A DNA stretch of 54,059 nucleotides from contig DUMJ01000064.1 of assembly GCA_012839925.1 (NCBI GenBank), positions 1-54,059 of the forward strand, read 5' to 3'. The stretch is from a bacterium (GTDB lineage: Bacteria; DUMJ01). Below are positions 1-9,331 of the stretch, piece by piece (the first letter of the stretch is position 1; each line of letters starts with the position of its first letter). Made by a program: the position numbers and the translations under genes. The notes under the pieces were generated by a model. That model was given only the letters and a program-made list of their open reading frames with translations. It was not told the origin of the DNA and searched no databases.

Positions 1-967
1 TCAAACCTGCGGTAATAAATGGAGGTCGAAGTATCCCTGCTTCGCAGACTATCGCCGTTATCAGCTCTGCCGGGGTTACATCAAAGGCAAAATTAATAGC
101 TTTAGCATCTAAAGGTGCAACTCTTATGTCTCTAAAAGATAACACCTCTTCTTCATCTCTCTGTTCGATAGGTATCTCTTTTCCCGATCGTATCTTCCAA
201 TCGAAACTGCTTGTTGGAGCAGCAACTATGAACGGGATATCAAATTTATCTGCCAGAACAGCCAGACTACAGGTCCCTATCTTGTTAGCAACATCCCCAT
301 TGCTGGATATTCTATCTGCTCCAACCACCACCGCTGAGACTCTACTCAATTCCATCATAAAACCAGCTGTATTATCAGTTATTACCTTATAGGGAATCCC
401 TGCCTCCTGCAATTCCCATGCGGTTAATCTTGAGCCTTGAAGTAGGGGACGGGTTTCATCTACTATGACCTCCACCACCCTGCCTTCCTCCCAGGCTTTT
501 TTTATTATTCCTAGAGCAGTGCCATAACCACTTGTAGCTAAACCTCCAGCGTTACAATGGGTAAGTACAGCACTGTTAAAAGGAATCAATGATGACCCTA
601 AGGTCGCTATATCCAGATTCATCTCTTCATCTTCTCTTTCTATGTTTTTAGCTTCTTCCAGGAATAGTTCAAAAACTTTCTCTGGAAGACTCAGCATCCT
701 GTTGATAGCCCAGAAAAGATTAACAGCAGTTGGTCTGGTACCTTTCAAAACTTTCACCGCCTCGTCAAGATCATCCCCGTTAAGGATAGCCAGGACCAGT
801 GCATAGGCGGCAGCTATACCTATCGCAGGTGCCCCTCTTATAGCCAGCTCTTTTATTGCTTTAGCTACCACCCTGTAGTCTCTCGTCTTTTCTATGACTA
901 AATCCAGGGGTAGACATCTCTGGTCTATGAAATATAGATAATTATCTTCCCACCAAACTGGCTTCAT
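1..967 (-). CDS. mtnA: S-methyl-5-thioribose-1-phosphate isomerase, 3' end cut by window edge
   Basis: Isomerises 5-methylthioribose-1-phosphate (or 5-deoxyribose-1-phosphate) to the ribulose form in methylthioadenosine salvage; cytosolic. The reading frame runs unbroken from ATG at 967-965 (MKPVWWEDNY) to the window edge, about 321 codons; the family is about 340-350 long, so some 20-25 residues are missing. Visible family features are the RGAPAIG segment near residue 45, THCNAGG with the catalytic-type Cys in the middle, and GADRISSNGDVANKIGT with the catalytic-type Asp. The start overlaps the mtnP stop as ATGA, so the two are translationally coupled. No mtnK, mtnB, mtnC or mtnD is in the window. 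Eukaryotic eIF2B-like paralogues share the fold, but the motifs and the mtnP neighbour make MtnA nearly certain. Confidence 0.95.
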   Translation of the reverse strand, partial: MKPVWWEDNYLYFIDQRCLPLDLVIEKTRDYRVVAKAIKELAIRGAPAIGIAAAYALVLAILNGDDLDEAVKVLKGTRPTAVNLFWAINRMLSLPEKVFELFLEEAKNIEREDEEMNLDIATLGSSLIPFNSAVLTHCNAGGLATSGYGTALGIIKKAWEEGRVVEVIVDETRPLLQGSRLTAWELQEAGIPYKVITDNTAGFMMELSRVSAVVVGADRISSNGDVANKIGTCSLAVLADKFDIPFIVAAPTSSFDWKIRSGKEIPIEQRDEEEVLSFRDIRVAPLDAKAINFAFDVTPAELITAIVCEAGILRPPFITAGL

Positions 968-1764
968 CTTGCCCCTTCTAATGCATGAGGACAGGAACAG
1001 GTTCTATCATCTGGAATATTTTTTATCACTTCTATAAGCAGTGACTTGAGTTTGTCTATATTTCCCTGGAAGATCTTAATTACCTCATCATGGGTAACTG
1101 GTTTTATATCCGGATCATCCTCAAGTCCAGTATCGTAGTCAGTAATGATGGATATATTAGCGTAGCACATCTCTAACTCTCTTGCCAAGACAGCCTCAGG
1201 ATATTGTGTCATATTAATAGTTTCCCAGCCAATACTTCTAAACCACTTACTCTCTGCCCTTGTACTGAATCTGGGACCCTGAATTACCACCACCGTTCCG
1301 GTTGGATGAAAGGAAAATCCTAATCTCTTACAACAATCAATAATTATATTCCTTAGCTGCGGACAGTATGGGTCTGCACAGCTGATATGAGTAGTTATCG
1401 GCCCATCGTAGAATGTATCCTTTCTTCCACTGGTAAGATTTACGAACTGATCACATATAACAATATCCCCCGGTTTTATCTCTGGTTTCAGACTACCAGA
1501 TGCACAGGGTCCAATGATACGTTTTACCCCTAAAAGCTTAAAAGCATAAAGGTTTGCCCGATAGTTTATCATATGTGGAGGATACTGATGCTGCTCTCCA
1601 TGCCGTGGTATAAAAGCCACCCTTTTCCCGGATACTTCTCCAATCATTATCTGGGAACTTGGCGCACCGTATGGTGTTTCTATTTTGTAAGGCTTAAGAT
1701 CATCCAGAAATGAATAGAATCCAGAACCACCAAATATACCTATATCTACCTGAGGAAGCTCCAT
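964..1764 (-). CDS. mtnP: S-methyl-5'-thioadenosine phosphorylase
   Basis: Phosphorolyses methylthioadenosine (often also 5'-deoxyadenosine) to adenine and the 1-phosphorylated thio- or deoxyribose. At 266 residues it has the normal family length. Motifs seen: GIFGGSGFY at the N-terminus (phosphate loop), PRHGEQHQYPPH near residue 55, IGPCASGSL, GPRFSTRAES near 165, and a TDYD segment near 210 that places the base-recognising Asp typical of adenine-specific members rather than guanosine phosphorylases. A good ribosome site (AAAGGAGGG) precedes the ATG. It lies 25-35 bases after the acetyltransferase gene and overlaps mtnA, so it is the penultimate gene of the ABC-rpsI-acc operon. Whether it is specific for methylthioadenosine or also takes deoxyadenosine cannot be read from sequence. 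Confidence 0.94.
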   Translation of the reverse strand: MELPQVDIGIFGGSGFYSFLDDLKPYKIETPYGAPSSQIMIGEVSGKRVAFIPRHGEQHQYPPHMINYRANLYAFKLLGVKRIIGPCASGSLKPEIKPGDIVICDQFVNLTSGRKDTFYDGPITTHISCADPYCPQLRNIIIDCCKRLGFSFHPTGTVVVIQGPRFSTRAESKWFRSIGWETINMTQYPEAVLARELEMCYANISIITDYDTGLEDDPDIKPVTHDEVIKIFQGNIDKLKSLLIEVIKNIPDDRTCSCPHALEGAR

Positions 1765-1788
1765 TAAATATCCCTCCTTTAATCGACT

Positions 1789-2253
1789 CTACTTTACTTC
1801 ATGCACTACCGCTACTTCATTACAGTTTGGGAAATATATACATCTTATGCAGTCATTCCATACCTTATGAGGAAGTTCTTCCTTTGAAACCTGAATAAAG
1901 CCTATTTTGGCGAAGAATTCGGGTATATAAGTAAGTGCAAATACACGTTTTAAAGAAAGATCACTGGCTTCTTTAAGGCAGATCTCTACTAACTTCTTTG
2001 CCAGACCTTTTCCGGTATGCTCTTCTTTTATAGCTAAAGACCTCACTTCTCCTATATCTTCCCATACTGGATGTAACGCACAACAACCTACTACTTCTGC
2101 TTCATCTATTGTAACAACCCAGTAGTCTCTGATGTTTTCATAAAGCTCATTAAGAGATCTGGGCAACATCTTCCCTTCTTTAGCATATATATTTATCATC
2201 TGCTGGATGTCTGGAACATCTGGCATTTTAGCCTTTCTGAATTTATAGTCCAT
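1789..2253 (-). CDS. ArgA-type amino-acid N-acetyltransferase (GNAT)
   Basis: GNAT-fold acetyltransferase of 154 residues resembling the short, stand-alone N-acetylglutamate synthases that feed arginine biosynthesis. The acetyl-CoA loop is seen as RSLAIKEEHTGKGLAKKLV (Q/R-x-x-G-x-G/A variant), and the C-terminus has the C-x-x-C-x(4)-NC-NEVAV tail (KVWNDCIRCIYFPNCNE) characteristic of the ArgA-like group. I choose ATG at 2253-2251 because GAGGAG lies five bases upstream; a GTG six bases earlier would leave no room for a ribosome site. Coupled to the Asp23 gene upstream. Substrate (glutamate versus another amino acid) is inferred from the family; no other arg genes are in the window. Confidence 0.75.
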   Translation of the reverse strand: MDYKFRKAKMPDVPDIQQMINIYAKEGKMLPRSLNELYENIRDYWVVTIDEAEVVGCCALHPVWEDIGEVRSLAIKEEHTGKGLAKKLVEICLKEASDLSLKRVFALTYIPEFFAKIGFIQVSKEELPHKVWNDCIRCIYFPNCNEVAVVHEVK

Positions 2254-2255
2254 AC

Positions 2256-2600
2256 TCACTCCTCTACCTCTTCTGATTTAGAAAAATGAATCCCCTGGAT
2301 ATAGACATCTACACGTTCTACATTCATACCAGTAGTCCTTTCAACCTCCTCTTTTATATGTTCCTGAAGGTTAAGCCCCACCTCTGGTAGATAAAATCCC
2401 TCCTCCGCTATAATGTAGATTTCAAGTCTAATCTTGTTATCTGAAATACCTACCTTTACTCCATGTGGTTGAGGTCTTCTCAAAAAAGATACATTGGATG
2501 GAGTTTCTAGACCATATACCCCTTTAACTTCCATAGCAGCTTTGCTGGCTATAGAAACAATAACATTAGGAGAGATATCGACGTTCACTTCTCCCTTCAT
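2256..2600 (-). CDS. Asp23/Gls24 family envelope-stress protein
   Basis: 114-residue member of the Asp23/Gls24 (DUF322) family, small cytosolic alpha/beta proteins that in Bacillota associate with the cell envelope through AmaP-type anchors. Seen: [22 protein letters not shown] at the N-terminus, the central V-K-V-x-I-x-x-x-I-x-I-E-I-Y-I strand pair, and the [24 protein letters not shown] end. The start ATG at 2600 lies inside the last codons of accC, a 35-base overlap; an in-frame GTG at 2588 preceded by AGGGAGA is an alternative. Its position directly after accC is the arrangement found in many Clostridia, where it often leads on to nusB; here an acetyltransferase follows instead. The molecular role is not established for the family. 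Confidence 0.85.
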   Translation of the reverse strand: MKGEVNVDISPNVIVSIASKAAMEVKGVYGLETPSNVSFLRRPQPHGVKVGISDNKIRLEIYIIAEEGFYLPEVGLNLQEHIKEEVERTTGMNVERVDVYIQGIHFSKSEEVEE

Positions 2601-3942
2601 TTAAAAATCCCCTTTCTTCAAGGAAATTAATCGATATATTACCTGAGATATACTCAGGATCATCCATTATCTGGAGATATAAAGGAATAGTAGTTTTTAG
2701 ACCTTCAATGAGAAACTCTCCGAGTGCATTCCTCATACGAGCTATAGCATCATCTCTATTTAATCCCCACGAGATAAGTTTAGCTATGAGAGAGTCATAA
2801 TAAGACGTAATTTCTATCTCATTGTAGATAGCGGTATCTATTCTTATACCTGGACCTCCTGGAAGAGAGAATAACTTTAAAGTACCCGTACTTGGTAAGA
2901 AACTGTTATAAGGATCTTCTGCATTTATCCGACACTCAATTGCATGTCCTCTTTGAACAATATCTTCCTGTTTTATCGGGAGTGATTCTTCACCGGCTAC
3001 CAATATCTGATACTTTACCAGATCATGCCCTGTAACCATCTCGGTTACAGGATGTTCAACTTGAATCCTGGTATTCATTTCCATAAAATAGAAATTATCA
3101 TTCTCATCTACCAGAAACTCTAAAGTACCTGCACTCTCATAATTTATAGCCTTAGCTCCAATCACTGCAGACTCCAGTATCTTCTCTTTAACTCTCTGAG
3201 GAATACCTGTAGCTGGACTCTCCTCAATAAGCTTCTGGTGTCTTCTCTGGATAGAACAATCTCTCTCAAAGAAATGGACAACATTTCCCCTTCCATCCCC
3301 AAGAACCTGAACTTCTATGTGCCTTGCTCCTTCTATATACTTTTCCATATAAACAGAACCATTATTAAAAGCAGCCTCTGCTTCGCTTTTTGCGACCATC
3401 AATGCCCCTTTTAATTCATTCTCATCTCTAACAAGTCTCATCCCCCTTCCCCCCCCTCCCCCGGCAGCTTTTATTATAAGAGGAAATCCAAATTCTTTAG
3501 CAACAGACAGAGCTGATTTTTCAGCTTCTACAGGCTCGAATGTTCCGGGTATTACAGGGACACCAGCTTCATACATCACTTTTCTTGCGGCAATTTTATC
3601 ACCCATCAGTGAGATAACCCTTGAGGATGGTCCGATAAATTTTATACCACAGCTCTCACACACCTCAGCAAAATCAGCATTTTCAGCTAAAAATCCATAC
3701 CCTGGATGTATAGCATCCGCTCCAGATATCTCTGCAGCAGCTATAATATTTGGTATATTTAAATAACTCTTACTGGACTGAGGAGGTCCTATACAGTAGG
3801 CTTCATCTGCATGCTTTACTCCTAACGAATATCTATCTGCCTCAGAAAACACCAAAACTGTCTTTATTCCCAATAATTTACACGCCCTTATTATTCTTAA
3901 TGCTATTTCCCCACGGTTTGCTATCAGTATTTTACGAAACAT
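2566..3942 (-). CDS. accC: Acetyl-CoA carboxylase, biotin carboxylase subunit
   Basis: ATP-dependent carboxylation of biotin on AccB, the first half-reaction of malonyl-CoA synthesis. 458 residues, the usual length. N-terminal [17 protein letters not shown], the glycine-rich ATP lid [13 protein letters not shown] near residue 160, [19 protein letters not shown], and the catalytic [15 protein letters not shown] near 287-301 are all intact. The start codon overlaps the accB stop by one base (TGATG). The carboxyltransferase subunits accA/accD are not in this window. A pyruvate or propionyl carboxylase role is possible for such subunits, but the accB-accC pairing after efp favours fatty-acid synthesis. 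Confidence 0.96.
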   Translation of the reverse strand: MFRKILIANRGEIALRIIRACKLLGIKTVLVFSEADRYSLGVKHADEAYCIGPPQSSKSYLNIPNIIAAAEISGADAIHPGYGFLAENADFAEVCESCGIKFIGPSSRVISLMGDKIAARKVMYEAGVPVIPGTFEPVEAEKSALSVAKEFGFPLIIKAAGGGGGRGMRLVRDENELKGALMVAKSEAEAAFNNGSVYMEKYIEGARHIEVQVLGDGRGNVVHFFERDCSIQRRHQKLIEESPATGIPQRVKEKILESAVIGAKAINYESAGTLEFLVDENDNFYFMEMNTRIQVEHPVTEMVTGHDLVKYQILVAGEESLPIKQEDIVQRGHAIECRINAEDPYNSFLPSTGTLKLFSLPGGPGIRIDTAIYNEIEITSYYDSLIAKLISWGLNRDDAIARMRNALGEFLIEGLKTTIPLYLQIMDDPEYISGNISINFLEERGFLNEGRSERRYLS

Positions 3943-4391
3943 CAGGCATTTTCACCTGTAGGTTCGAGGAGAAAGAGGGGTTGTCCATACTCTACAGGTT
4001 CTCCATTTTCTACAAGAATCTTTCTAATTATTCCATTATAATCCGATTTTACCTCGTTCATAAGTTTCATTGCCTCTATTATACAGACTGTCTGTCCTAT
4101 CTTCACTTCGTCGTTAATATCTATAAAAGGTGGAGCATCTGGATTCGGTGCTCTATAAAATGTTCCTACAATAGGTGAAGTTATATACACCACCTCTTCA
4201 CCCTTCTCTTCCGAACGAGGAGATTCTTGAGGTGTCTCAGCCTCTTTAGAAATATCTTGAGCCCTGTAAACTTTTCCTGATGAGAATTTCTTTATAGTAA
4301 TTTTTATATCCCGATCTCCAACTCGTAATTCCTCTATATTAGAATAGCTTACGATATCGACTAATTTCTTTATCAGATCTACATCAATCAT
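3942..4391 (-). CDS. accB: Acetyl-CoA carboxylase biotin carboxyl carrier protein
   Basis: Carries biotin between the biotin carboxylase and carboxyltransferase. With the start chosen here it has 149 residues: an N-terminal helical domain ([14 protein letters not shown]), an acidic/proline-rich linker ([17 protein letters not shown]) and a C-terminal biotinyl domain with the hallmark EAMKLMNEV (biotinylated Lys) and the 'thumb' [13 protein letters not shown] that marks true acetyl-CoA carboxylase carriers. An upstream in-frame TTG at 4418 is possible, but ATG at 4391-4389 has AAGGA six bases before it and overlaps the preceding stop by only eight bases. Co-transcribed with accC. Confidence 0.95.
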   Translation of the reverse strand: MIDVDLIKKLVDIVSYSNIEELRVGDRDIKITIKKFSSGKVYRAQDISKEAETPQESPRSEEKGEEVVYITSPIVGTFYRAPNPDAPPFIDINDEVKIGQTVCIIEAMKLMNEVKSDYNGIIRKILVENGEPVEYGQPLFLLEPTGENA

Positions 4392-4731
4392 CAGTTCCTT
4401 CAGTCTCCCAATGTTCAAGACTTATATTAAAGATAGTGTGACAATTAGGACACTCTACATTTAGATTACCACTCTCAGGTATATCTTCAATAGATACAGT
4501 AAAAGACACATTACAATTTGGGCATTCAATCTCTATCTCTCCATAAACGGCATTTTCTAAATTGCTAAGATCGGTATCTACAGCGTCAACCTGCTCTTTG
4601 ATATTGTTAATTGTAAGTTTTATAGAATTAAGTTCTTCAACTACCGCCTCCAAAACTCGAACTATATCTGATAGTGTAACATTATCCCCTAATGATTTAA
4701 GCATATCAACTTTATCCATTAAGTTGCTCAT
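4384..4731 (-). CDS. Coiled-coil/zinc-ribbon protein resembling the CD1247 N-terminal domain family
   Basis: 115 residues. The first two thirds are helical and heptad-like ([15 protein letters not shown], then a stretch of [22 protein letters not shown]), followed by the ENAVYGE turn and two zinc-ribbon-like half sites, CPNCNVSF and CPNCHTIF. This layout and its place between efp and accB match the small protein annotated in Clostridia as CD1247 N-terminal domain-containing, whose function is unknown. The start has AGGAGG 13 bases upstream, rather far, so a start at the second Met (residue 5) is possible. The conserved neighbourhood suggests a link to lipid synthesis or translation, but nothing in the sequence proves it. 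Confidence 0.7.
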   Translation of the reverse strand: MSNLMDKVDMLKSLGDNVTLSDIVRVLEAVVEELNSIKLTINNIKEQVDAVDTDLSNLENAVYGEIEIECPNCNVSFTVSIEDIPESGNLNVECPNCHTIFNISLEHWETEGTDD

Positions 4732-4748
4732 ATTATCTCGTATTCCTC

Positions 4749-5312
4749 CTATTTGTTTACCCGTTCAAGGTATTCGCCTGTTCGGGTATCTATTTTAATA
4801 ATATCTCCCACATTGACAAAAAGTGGGACCTGAATAACCGCTCCTGTTTCAAGAGTTGCTGGCTTACTACCACCTGTTACAGTATCCCCTTTAAATCCAG
4901 GGTCTGTACTTACCACTTCTAACTCTACTGTGATGGGAAGGTCTATCCCGATAGGAGTTCCATTATGGAATACTATATAAACCAGGATATTCTCTTTTAA
5001 AAACTTCGTAGCATCTCCGATAACTTCTTTAGACAGACTGACCTGCTCATAGTTAGTGGTATCCATAAAATGGTAAATATCATCCTGATTATAGAGATAC
5101 TGCATCTCTCTCCGCTCCAGGATAGCCCTGGGGAACTTTTCCCCTGCCCTGAAATTACGCTCTATAACCGCCTGAGTTTTTATATTTCTAAGTTTTGTTC
5201 TTACAAAGGCTGATCCCTTACCGGGTTTCACATGTAAGAATTCTACCACCTCATATATTTCTCCATCTATCTCTACGGTAATACCAGGACGAAAGTCATT
5301 CGTTGAGATCAT
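4749..5312 (-). CDS. efp: Translation elongation factor P
   Basis: Relieves ribosome stalling at proline runs. 187 residues with the three-domain EF-P pattern: [16 protein letters not shown] at the N-terminus, the modification loop [12 protein letters not shown] with Lys at its tip near residue 32, and the C-terminal signature [18 protein letters not shown]. The tip Lys and the absence of epmA/epmB or a rhamnosyltransferase nearby leave the modification type open. The start ATG overlaps the pepP stop (ATGA). Typical aroQ-pepP-efp order. Confidence 0.97.
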   Translation of the reverse strand: MISTNDFRPGITVEIDGEIYEVVEFLHVKPGKGSAFVRTKLRNIKTQAVIERNFRAGEKFPRAILERREMQYLYNQDDIYHFMDTTNYEQVSLSKEVIGDATKFLKENILVYIVFHNGTPIGIDLPITVELEVVSTDPGFKGDTVTGGSKPATLETGAVIQVPLFVNVGDIIKIDTRTGEYLERVNK

Positions 5313-6382
5313 ATGTTTCCTCCTCTAAATTCAAAATCTTTACTTATCCTTGTAATAATCTCTCCACCATCGTCAGTAACCACTACAAGATCTTCTATCC
5401 TTATACCTCCAGAATCTTTTATGTATATACCTGGCTCTACAGTTATAACCATCCCTTTCTCTAAAATCACATTATTGCCCCAATATAGTCTGGGATATTC
5501 ATGTATCTCTAATCCCACACCATGTCCTGTAGAATGGATAAAGTTATCCCCAAATCCTTCCCGGGTTATAACATCCCTGGCTATTCTATCTATCTCTCCA
5601 GCGGATACACCGGGTCTTATAGCAGATTCCGCCTCTTCCTGAGCTTTCAATACTATATTATATAATTTTAAGTATTCCTTCGACGGCTTTCCCAGATAGA
5701 ATGTCCTGGTAGCGTCCGAACAGTACCCATTATACATTGCACCATAATCCAGCAGAAGAATCCCACCACTCTTTACCTCTCTTGCGCCAGAAATGCCATG
5801 TGGAAGACTGGAAGACTCTCCGTATAGAATAATTGGCTCAAAACTGACTTTTGCGCCTCTTTTTCTTACAAAGTAATCAAACTCAGCAACCAGATCCTGC
5901 TCTTTAATACCGGGCTTTATCAAGGTTTTGAGATGCATAAAAGCCAGATCAGCTATCTCTGCAGCCTTTCGAATAAAACCTATCTCCTCCTCATCTTTTA
6001 CCGCTCTAACAGACTCTACCAGGTCCTCTACCGGAATAAGTTCAATCCCATTAAGGAAGGAATTAAGCTTCCTGTAGGTAGAAAAATCTATATCTGATTC
6101 AAAAGCCAGTCTCTTTATCTTTTCCTTCTTGAGATCTTTATTTAATAATTCTATCCAGCTCCTGTCTACAGTAATTATATCTATTCCAGTACAATCCTTC
6201 TGTGCCTGTTCATAATACATCTCGTTCACATAGAGCTGAACTTTATTCCTGGTAACGAGAAGTATAGAGTCACTCCCCTTAAAATCAACCAGATATCTCA
6301 AATTTACAGGTTTTGATGTGATAAAGGCATCAAATCTTGTAAATCTTTCTCTCAAATTATTTAATCTTTCAGTTTTAGACAT
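5309..6382 (-). CDS. pepP: M24B family Xaa-Pro aminopeptidase/dipeptidase
   Basis: Cytosolic metallopeptidase releasing an N-terminal residue before proline (or cleaving Xaa-Pro dipeptides). 357 residues: a creatinase-type N-terminal domain (about 1-130) and a pita-bread domain. The five metal ligands are visible as [19 protein letters not shown] (two Asp), [15 protein letters not shown] (His), ITVEPGIYI (Glu) and [11 protein letters not shown] (Glu). It overlaps aroQ by eight bases and efp by four, so it is coupled to both. Distinguishing PepP from PepQ needs a tree; the short length and context resemble the Clostridia/Bacillus YqhT type. Confidence 0.9.
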   Translation of the reverse strand: MSKTERLNNLRERFTRFDAFITSKPVNLRYLVDFKGSDSILLVTRNKVQLYVNEMYYEQAQKDCTGIDIITVDRSWIELLNKDLKKEKIKRLAFESDIDFSTYRKLNSFLNGIELIPVEDLVESVRAVKDEEEIGFIRKAAEIADLAFMHLKTLIKPGIKEQDLVAEFDYFVRKRGAKVSFEPIILYGESSSLPHGISGAREVKSGGILLLDYGAMYNGYCSDATRTFYLGKPSKEYLKLYNIVLKAQEEAESAIRPGVSAGEIDRIARDVITREGFGDNFIHSTGHGVGLEIHEYPRLYWGNNVILEKGMVITVEPGIYIKDSGGIRIEDLVVVTDDGGEIITRISKDFEFRGGNI

Positions 6383-6818
6383 ACTTACCTCTCAAATAAT
6401 TATTTAATCCGTATAACGCCAGAGTATATCCATAAATACCGAATCCAGCTATCTGACCAATAGCTACCGGTGCTATTAAAGAGTGGTGCCTGAATTCTTC
6501 TCTTTTATATATATTTGATATATGTACTTCTACGGTTGGGATATTCTCACCAGCTATCGCATCTCTTATGGCTATACTATAGTGGGTATAGGCACCAGGA
6601 TTTATTATAATACCATCATACTTGTTCTTGGCATTCTGAATACTCTCTATTATTGCACCCTCACCGTTAGACTGAAAAAAATCTACTTTCAAACCCAGCG
6701 CTTCCCCCTCTTCTCTTATAAGATTCTCCAGGTCCTTCATGGTAAATCTTCCATATATTTCAGGTTCTCTAAGCCCTAACCTGTTAAGGTTAGGGCCATT
6801 TATCACAAGAATCTGCAA
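6375..6818 (-). CDS. aroQ: 3-dehydroquinate dehydratase, type II
   Basis: Third step of the shikimate pathway. Motifs: VINGPNLNRLGLREPEIYG near the N-terminus (catalytic Tyr), FFQSNGEGAIIE, INPGAYTHYSIAIRDAI and VHISNIYKREEFRHHSLIAPVAIGQIAGFG. I choose the TTG at 6818-6816, one base after the rpsI stop with GAG upstream; it gives 147 residues, the family norm. The frame stays open to an ATG at 6866, which would add a 16-residue tail lying wholly inside rpsI and is less likely. Overlaps pepP by eight bases. Confidence 0.94.
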   Translation of the reverse strand: MQILVINGPNLNRLGLREPEIYGRFTMKDLENLIREEGEALGLKVDFFQSNGEGAIIESIQNAKNKYDGIIINPGAYTHYSIAIRDAIAGENIPTVEVHISNIYKREEFRHHSLIAPVAIGQIAGFGIYGYTLALYGLNNYLRGKYV

Positions 6819-6819
6819 A

Positions 6820-7215
6820 TTATCTCTTTGAGAATTGGGGAGCCTTTCTAGCTCTCTTGAGTCCATATTTCTTTCTCTCTTTCATCCTTGGATCACGGGT
6901 AAGGAGCCCATATTCTTTAAGAACTGGACGAAACTCTGGATTATACTCCACCAAAGCTCTTGATACTCCAAGCCTTACCGCTTCAGCCTGTCCATTAACC
7001 CCACCACCGTTAACATTCACATAACAGTCAAACCTTCCTTCTGTTCCTGTTATCCTGAATGGCGAAAGTATCTGTGTCTGCCATCTTTCAAGGGAGAAGT
7101 AATCATGTAATTCCTTATCGCCATTTATGATGATCTTTCCATCCCCTTCAGTAATCCTTACTCGAGCTACTGACTCTTTCCTTCTTCCTGTTCCCCAATA
7201 ATAATTACCTATCAA
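6820..7215 (-). CDS. rpsI: 30S ribosomal protein S9
   Basis: 131 residues, full length: YYWGTGRRKESVARVRI at the N-terminus, VNVNGGGVNGQAEAVRLGVSRALV in the middle, and the basic tail RDPRMKERKKYGLKRARKAPQFSKR that reaches the ribosomal P site. The start is TTG at 7215-7213 with AAGGTGAT eight bases upstream. The usual partner rplM (L13) is not upstream; instead the gene follows the ABC transporter and its exported protein with only eight bases between, and precedes aroQ. Expression therefore seems to depend on the promoter upstream of the ABC ATPase at 10305-10333 or on one inside the 7224-8510 gene that I could not recognise. Confidence 0.97.
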   Translation of the reverse strand: MIGNYYWGTGRRKESVARVRITEGDGKIIINGDKELHDYFSLERWQTQILSPFRITGTEGRFDCYVNVNGGGVNGQAEAVRLGVSRALVEYNPEFRPVLKEYGLLTRDPRMKERKKYGLKRARKAPQFSKR

Positions 7216-7223
7216 CTTCTATA

Positions 7224-8510
7224 TCACCTTCCTACTCTTCTTATAATATATATCACCAGACCAATAATTAACGGTCCAAGACTTGCGATAAAAATATTTC
7301 TTGCATCAGTAACAGTAATAGGTCTTATATATCTATCACTGTTCTCTATTATATCACCTTTGCTATCAATCGTCACCAGTTTATAATCCCCAGTTGGGGG
7401 AACACTAAATTTAAAGGCGGAAAAATCTGCCATACCATAAGGATTCTCTTTCCTGTCCAGTAATTTTATATTATAACCTAAAGCCGACCCTGGTACTTGC
7501 TCTACATAGTAAGGTCTATTTCTGATCTCAGAAAATATACTATCCCCACTGTATATCCTGAGTTTTACATTAGACACCGGATCCATATGGACCCATATCC
7601 ACCTGTCTGATCTTCCTGGAGATTGAGGCTTCGAAAGTTTATTATAGTACAACTCATTAAACTCCCACTCTTTATAGGGCTGGAAGTAAAGTGTTCCTTC
7701 TCTATATTGATAGACAATTTCGCTGGAGTCGTCCGCCACTTCCGGATATGTCCACTTGCTTTCAGGTATTATATTATATCCTATCCCTTCCCTCCTGTGT
7801 GAGAAAGCGATAAGATTTTTGACTGTACCGGGTATAATTTCCTCATTCTTATCCTTTGTTCTTATAGTATATTGTCCAGGAGGTAAACTGAATACATACG
7901 CCTTTGAGATATCTGTCACATAGAATGTTGGAGCTGTAGGAGGAGCTGGTTCCTGAGGAATCTTTCCGGCAGGTTTTCCCTCCTGTATGTTCTGATAGAA
8001 CTCTTCTACCTCCTTATTATATTTCTCATATGCCTGATAATAAGCCTCTACCTCTTTCCAGTATTTATTTACCGCTTGATCATACTCTTTCTTCTTTTCC
8101 TTTGCCTTATCACCGGTAAATAGCTGGGTCCCTCCACCCCAGTATCCCTTTGGATAGTAGAACACATAATCTACCTTTTTATAAGTACCTATTATCTCGT
8201 TCCCTTTTAAAACTTCTATGGTCTCTCCAACATCTTTATTAAGTCCATCCCAGTCTGCCATATACTCCCTGGTTAAAGGCCAATAATAGACAAGGGTTTC
8301 CTTAACAGAGTAGACATTTTCATAATCTGCCATTACATATATGGTATCATAAGCAGAAGGATAAAAGGGTGCAGCATAATCTTTCCCGTCCCACACGTTA
8401 AGACTGTATACAACCTCCTTACTCTTAGGAGTCTCAGCACTGAATCCAATAGCTGAAGAGAGAATTACAAAAATTAGGATTAAAGCAGATATACAGCAGG
8501 TCTTTCTCAT
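7224..8510 (-). CDS. Exported membrane-anchored protein with central coiled coil, partner of an ABC-2 transporter
   Basis: Not recognised as a named family. 428 residues from the preferred start. Residues 1-25 form a signal peptide (basic MRKT, hydrophobic core, cleavage about SAIGFSA-ET). Residues about 135-185 are rich in K/E/Y/Q with heptad character, followed by a proline-rich hinge (KIPQEPAPPTAPTF). The rest looks like beta domains with many aromatic residues, and the C-terminus has one membrane segment (IFIASLGPLIIGLVIYIIRR), so most of the protein should be outside the membrane. ATG at 8510 overlaps the permease stop as ATGA and has GGGGGT nine bases upstream; an in-frame start at 8531 is less likely. 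The GldG-type position in the operon suggests it works with the transporter; this is inference. Confidence 0.7.
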   Translation of the reverse strand: MRKTCCISALILIFVILSSAIGFSAETPKSKEVVYSLNVWDGKDYAAPFYPSAYDTIYVMADYENVYSVKETLVYYWPLTREYMADWDGLNKDVGETIEVLKGNEIIGTYKKVDYVFYYPKGYWGGGTQLFTGDKAKEKKKEYDQAVNKYWKEVEAYYQAYEKYNKEVEEFYQNIQEGKPAGKIPQEPAPPTAPTFYVTDISKAYVFSLPPGQYTIRTKDKNEEIIPGTVKNLIAFSHRREGIGYNIIPESKWTYPEVADDSSEIVYQYREGTLYFQPYKEWEFNELYYNKLSKPQSPGRSDRWIWVHMDPVSNVKLRIYSGDSIFSEIRNRPYYVEQVPGSALGYNIKLLDRKENPYGMADFSAFKFSVPPTGDYKLVTIDSKGDIIENSDRYIRPITVTDARNIFIASLGPLIIGLVIYIIRRVGR

Positions 8511-9331
8511 AGTTTTCTTACCCCCTTCCATTTTAACGTGTACACTGTAGCTGTAAGTAACACAACTGTATAAATTATTGCTCCAATCATATTCTCTATG
8601 TACATGCTTACGCTACCCAGAGCCACTGCATTTATACCATCCGTCAGATAACTGAATGGTGATACCCATTTAATGACCCTGAGGATATTAGATACTATCC
8701 CCATAATATATACCATAGAGAGAGATAAATTTTCTGGTTTTAATGTGAGAATATAGTTCTGGAGGAATTGAAGACCAAGTAGCCCACCCATAACCACTAT
8801 GAGGAGCAGTATTGATGTCCTGATACGGGCAGTAAGAGAAGAAAGCCAGAGACCAAAAGAAGACATACAGCTGGCTATAAAAATAGATAGAATAATTGCA
8901 TAGAGGTAAGTTATAGAAAATCCAAGATTTGTAGTTATCGCTGCATAGGCAAAATATATTGTTACAAGCAACATTATTATCAAAAAACTTATTATATCCT
9001 CAAAGAACTTCGCAAGAATAACAGAAAGATGGTCAACTGGACCATAGAACAGTACCTCTAACGTTCCCCTATCCTTTTCTCTGGATAGAGCGGTAGAAGA
9101 TGATATGGCAGCATAAAGTGCAGCTACAATAACCGCATAGAAAAGAGGAGTATTTAGAGGAGAAGCCATAACCATAATATTATTACCTTCTACAGTATTT
9201 ATATAAGTATTAAATATAAATGCAGATACAAGACAGGCTATGGTAGCAGCTATGTAGAGACCCAAACTGAAAAAGCTTGAACGGGCTTCACGTTTCATAA
9301 TAGATTTTATTACAGTCCACCTGTAGCTCAT
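8507..9331 (-). CDS. ABC-2 type transporter permease
   Basis: 274 residues with six hydrophobic segments: near 20-40 (LGLYIAATIACLVSAFIF), 60-80, 105-130 (SFLIIMLLVTIYFAYAAI), 138-165, 172-190 and 245-265. The N-terminal cytosolic stretch IMKREARSSFFS and the loop SREKDRGTLEVLFYGPVD (the coupling helix region that contacts the ATPase) are typical of NosY/GldF-like ABC-2 permeases. Both ends overlap neighbours as ATGA, tying it to the ATPase before it and the exported protein after it. Substrate unknown. Confidence 0.88.
   Translation of the reverse strand: MSYRWTVIKSIMKREARSSFFSLGLYIAATIACLVSAFIFNTYINTVEGNNIMVMASPLNTPLFYAVIVAALYAAISSSTALSREKDRGTLEVLFYGPVDHLSVILAKFFEDIISFLIIMLLVTIYFAYAAITTNLGFSITYLYAIILSIFIASCMSSFGLWLSSLTARIRTSILLLIVVMGGLLGLQFLQNYILTLKPENLSLSMVYIMGIVSNILRVIKWVSPFSYLTDGINAVALGSVSMYIENMIGAIIYTVVLLTATVYTLKWKGVRKL

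Noticed and set aside
3750..4178. 142-codon plus-strand ORF
   Set aside because: Antisense to accC/accB; translation rich in Y/L/F without domain pattern; a shadow frame.
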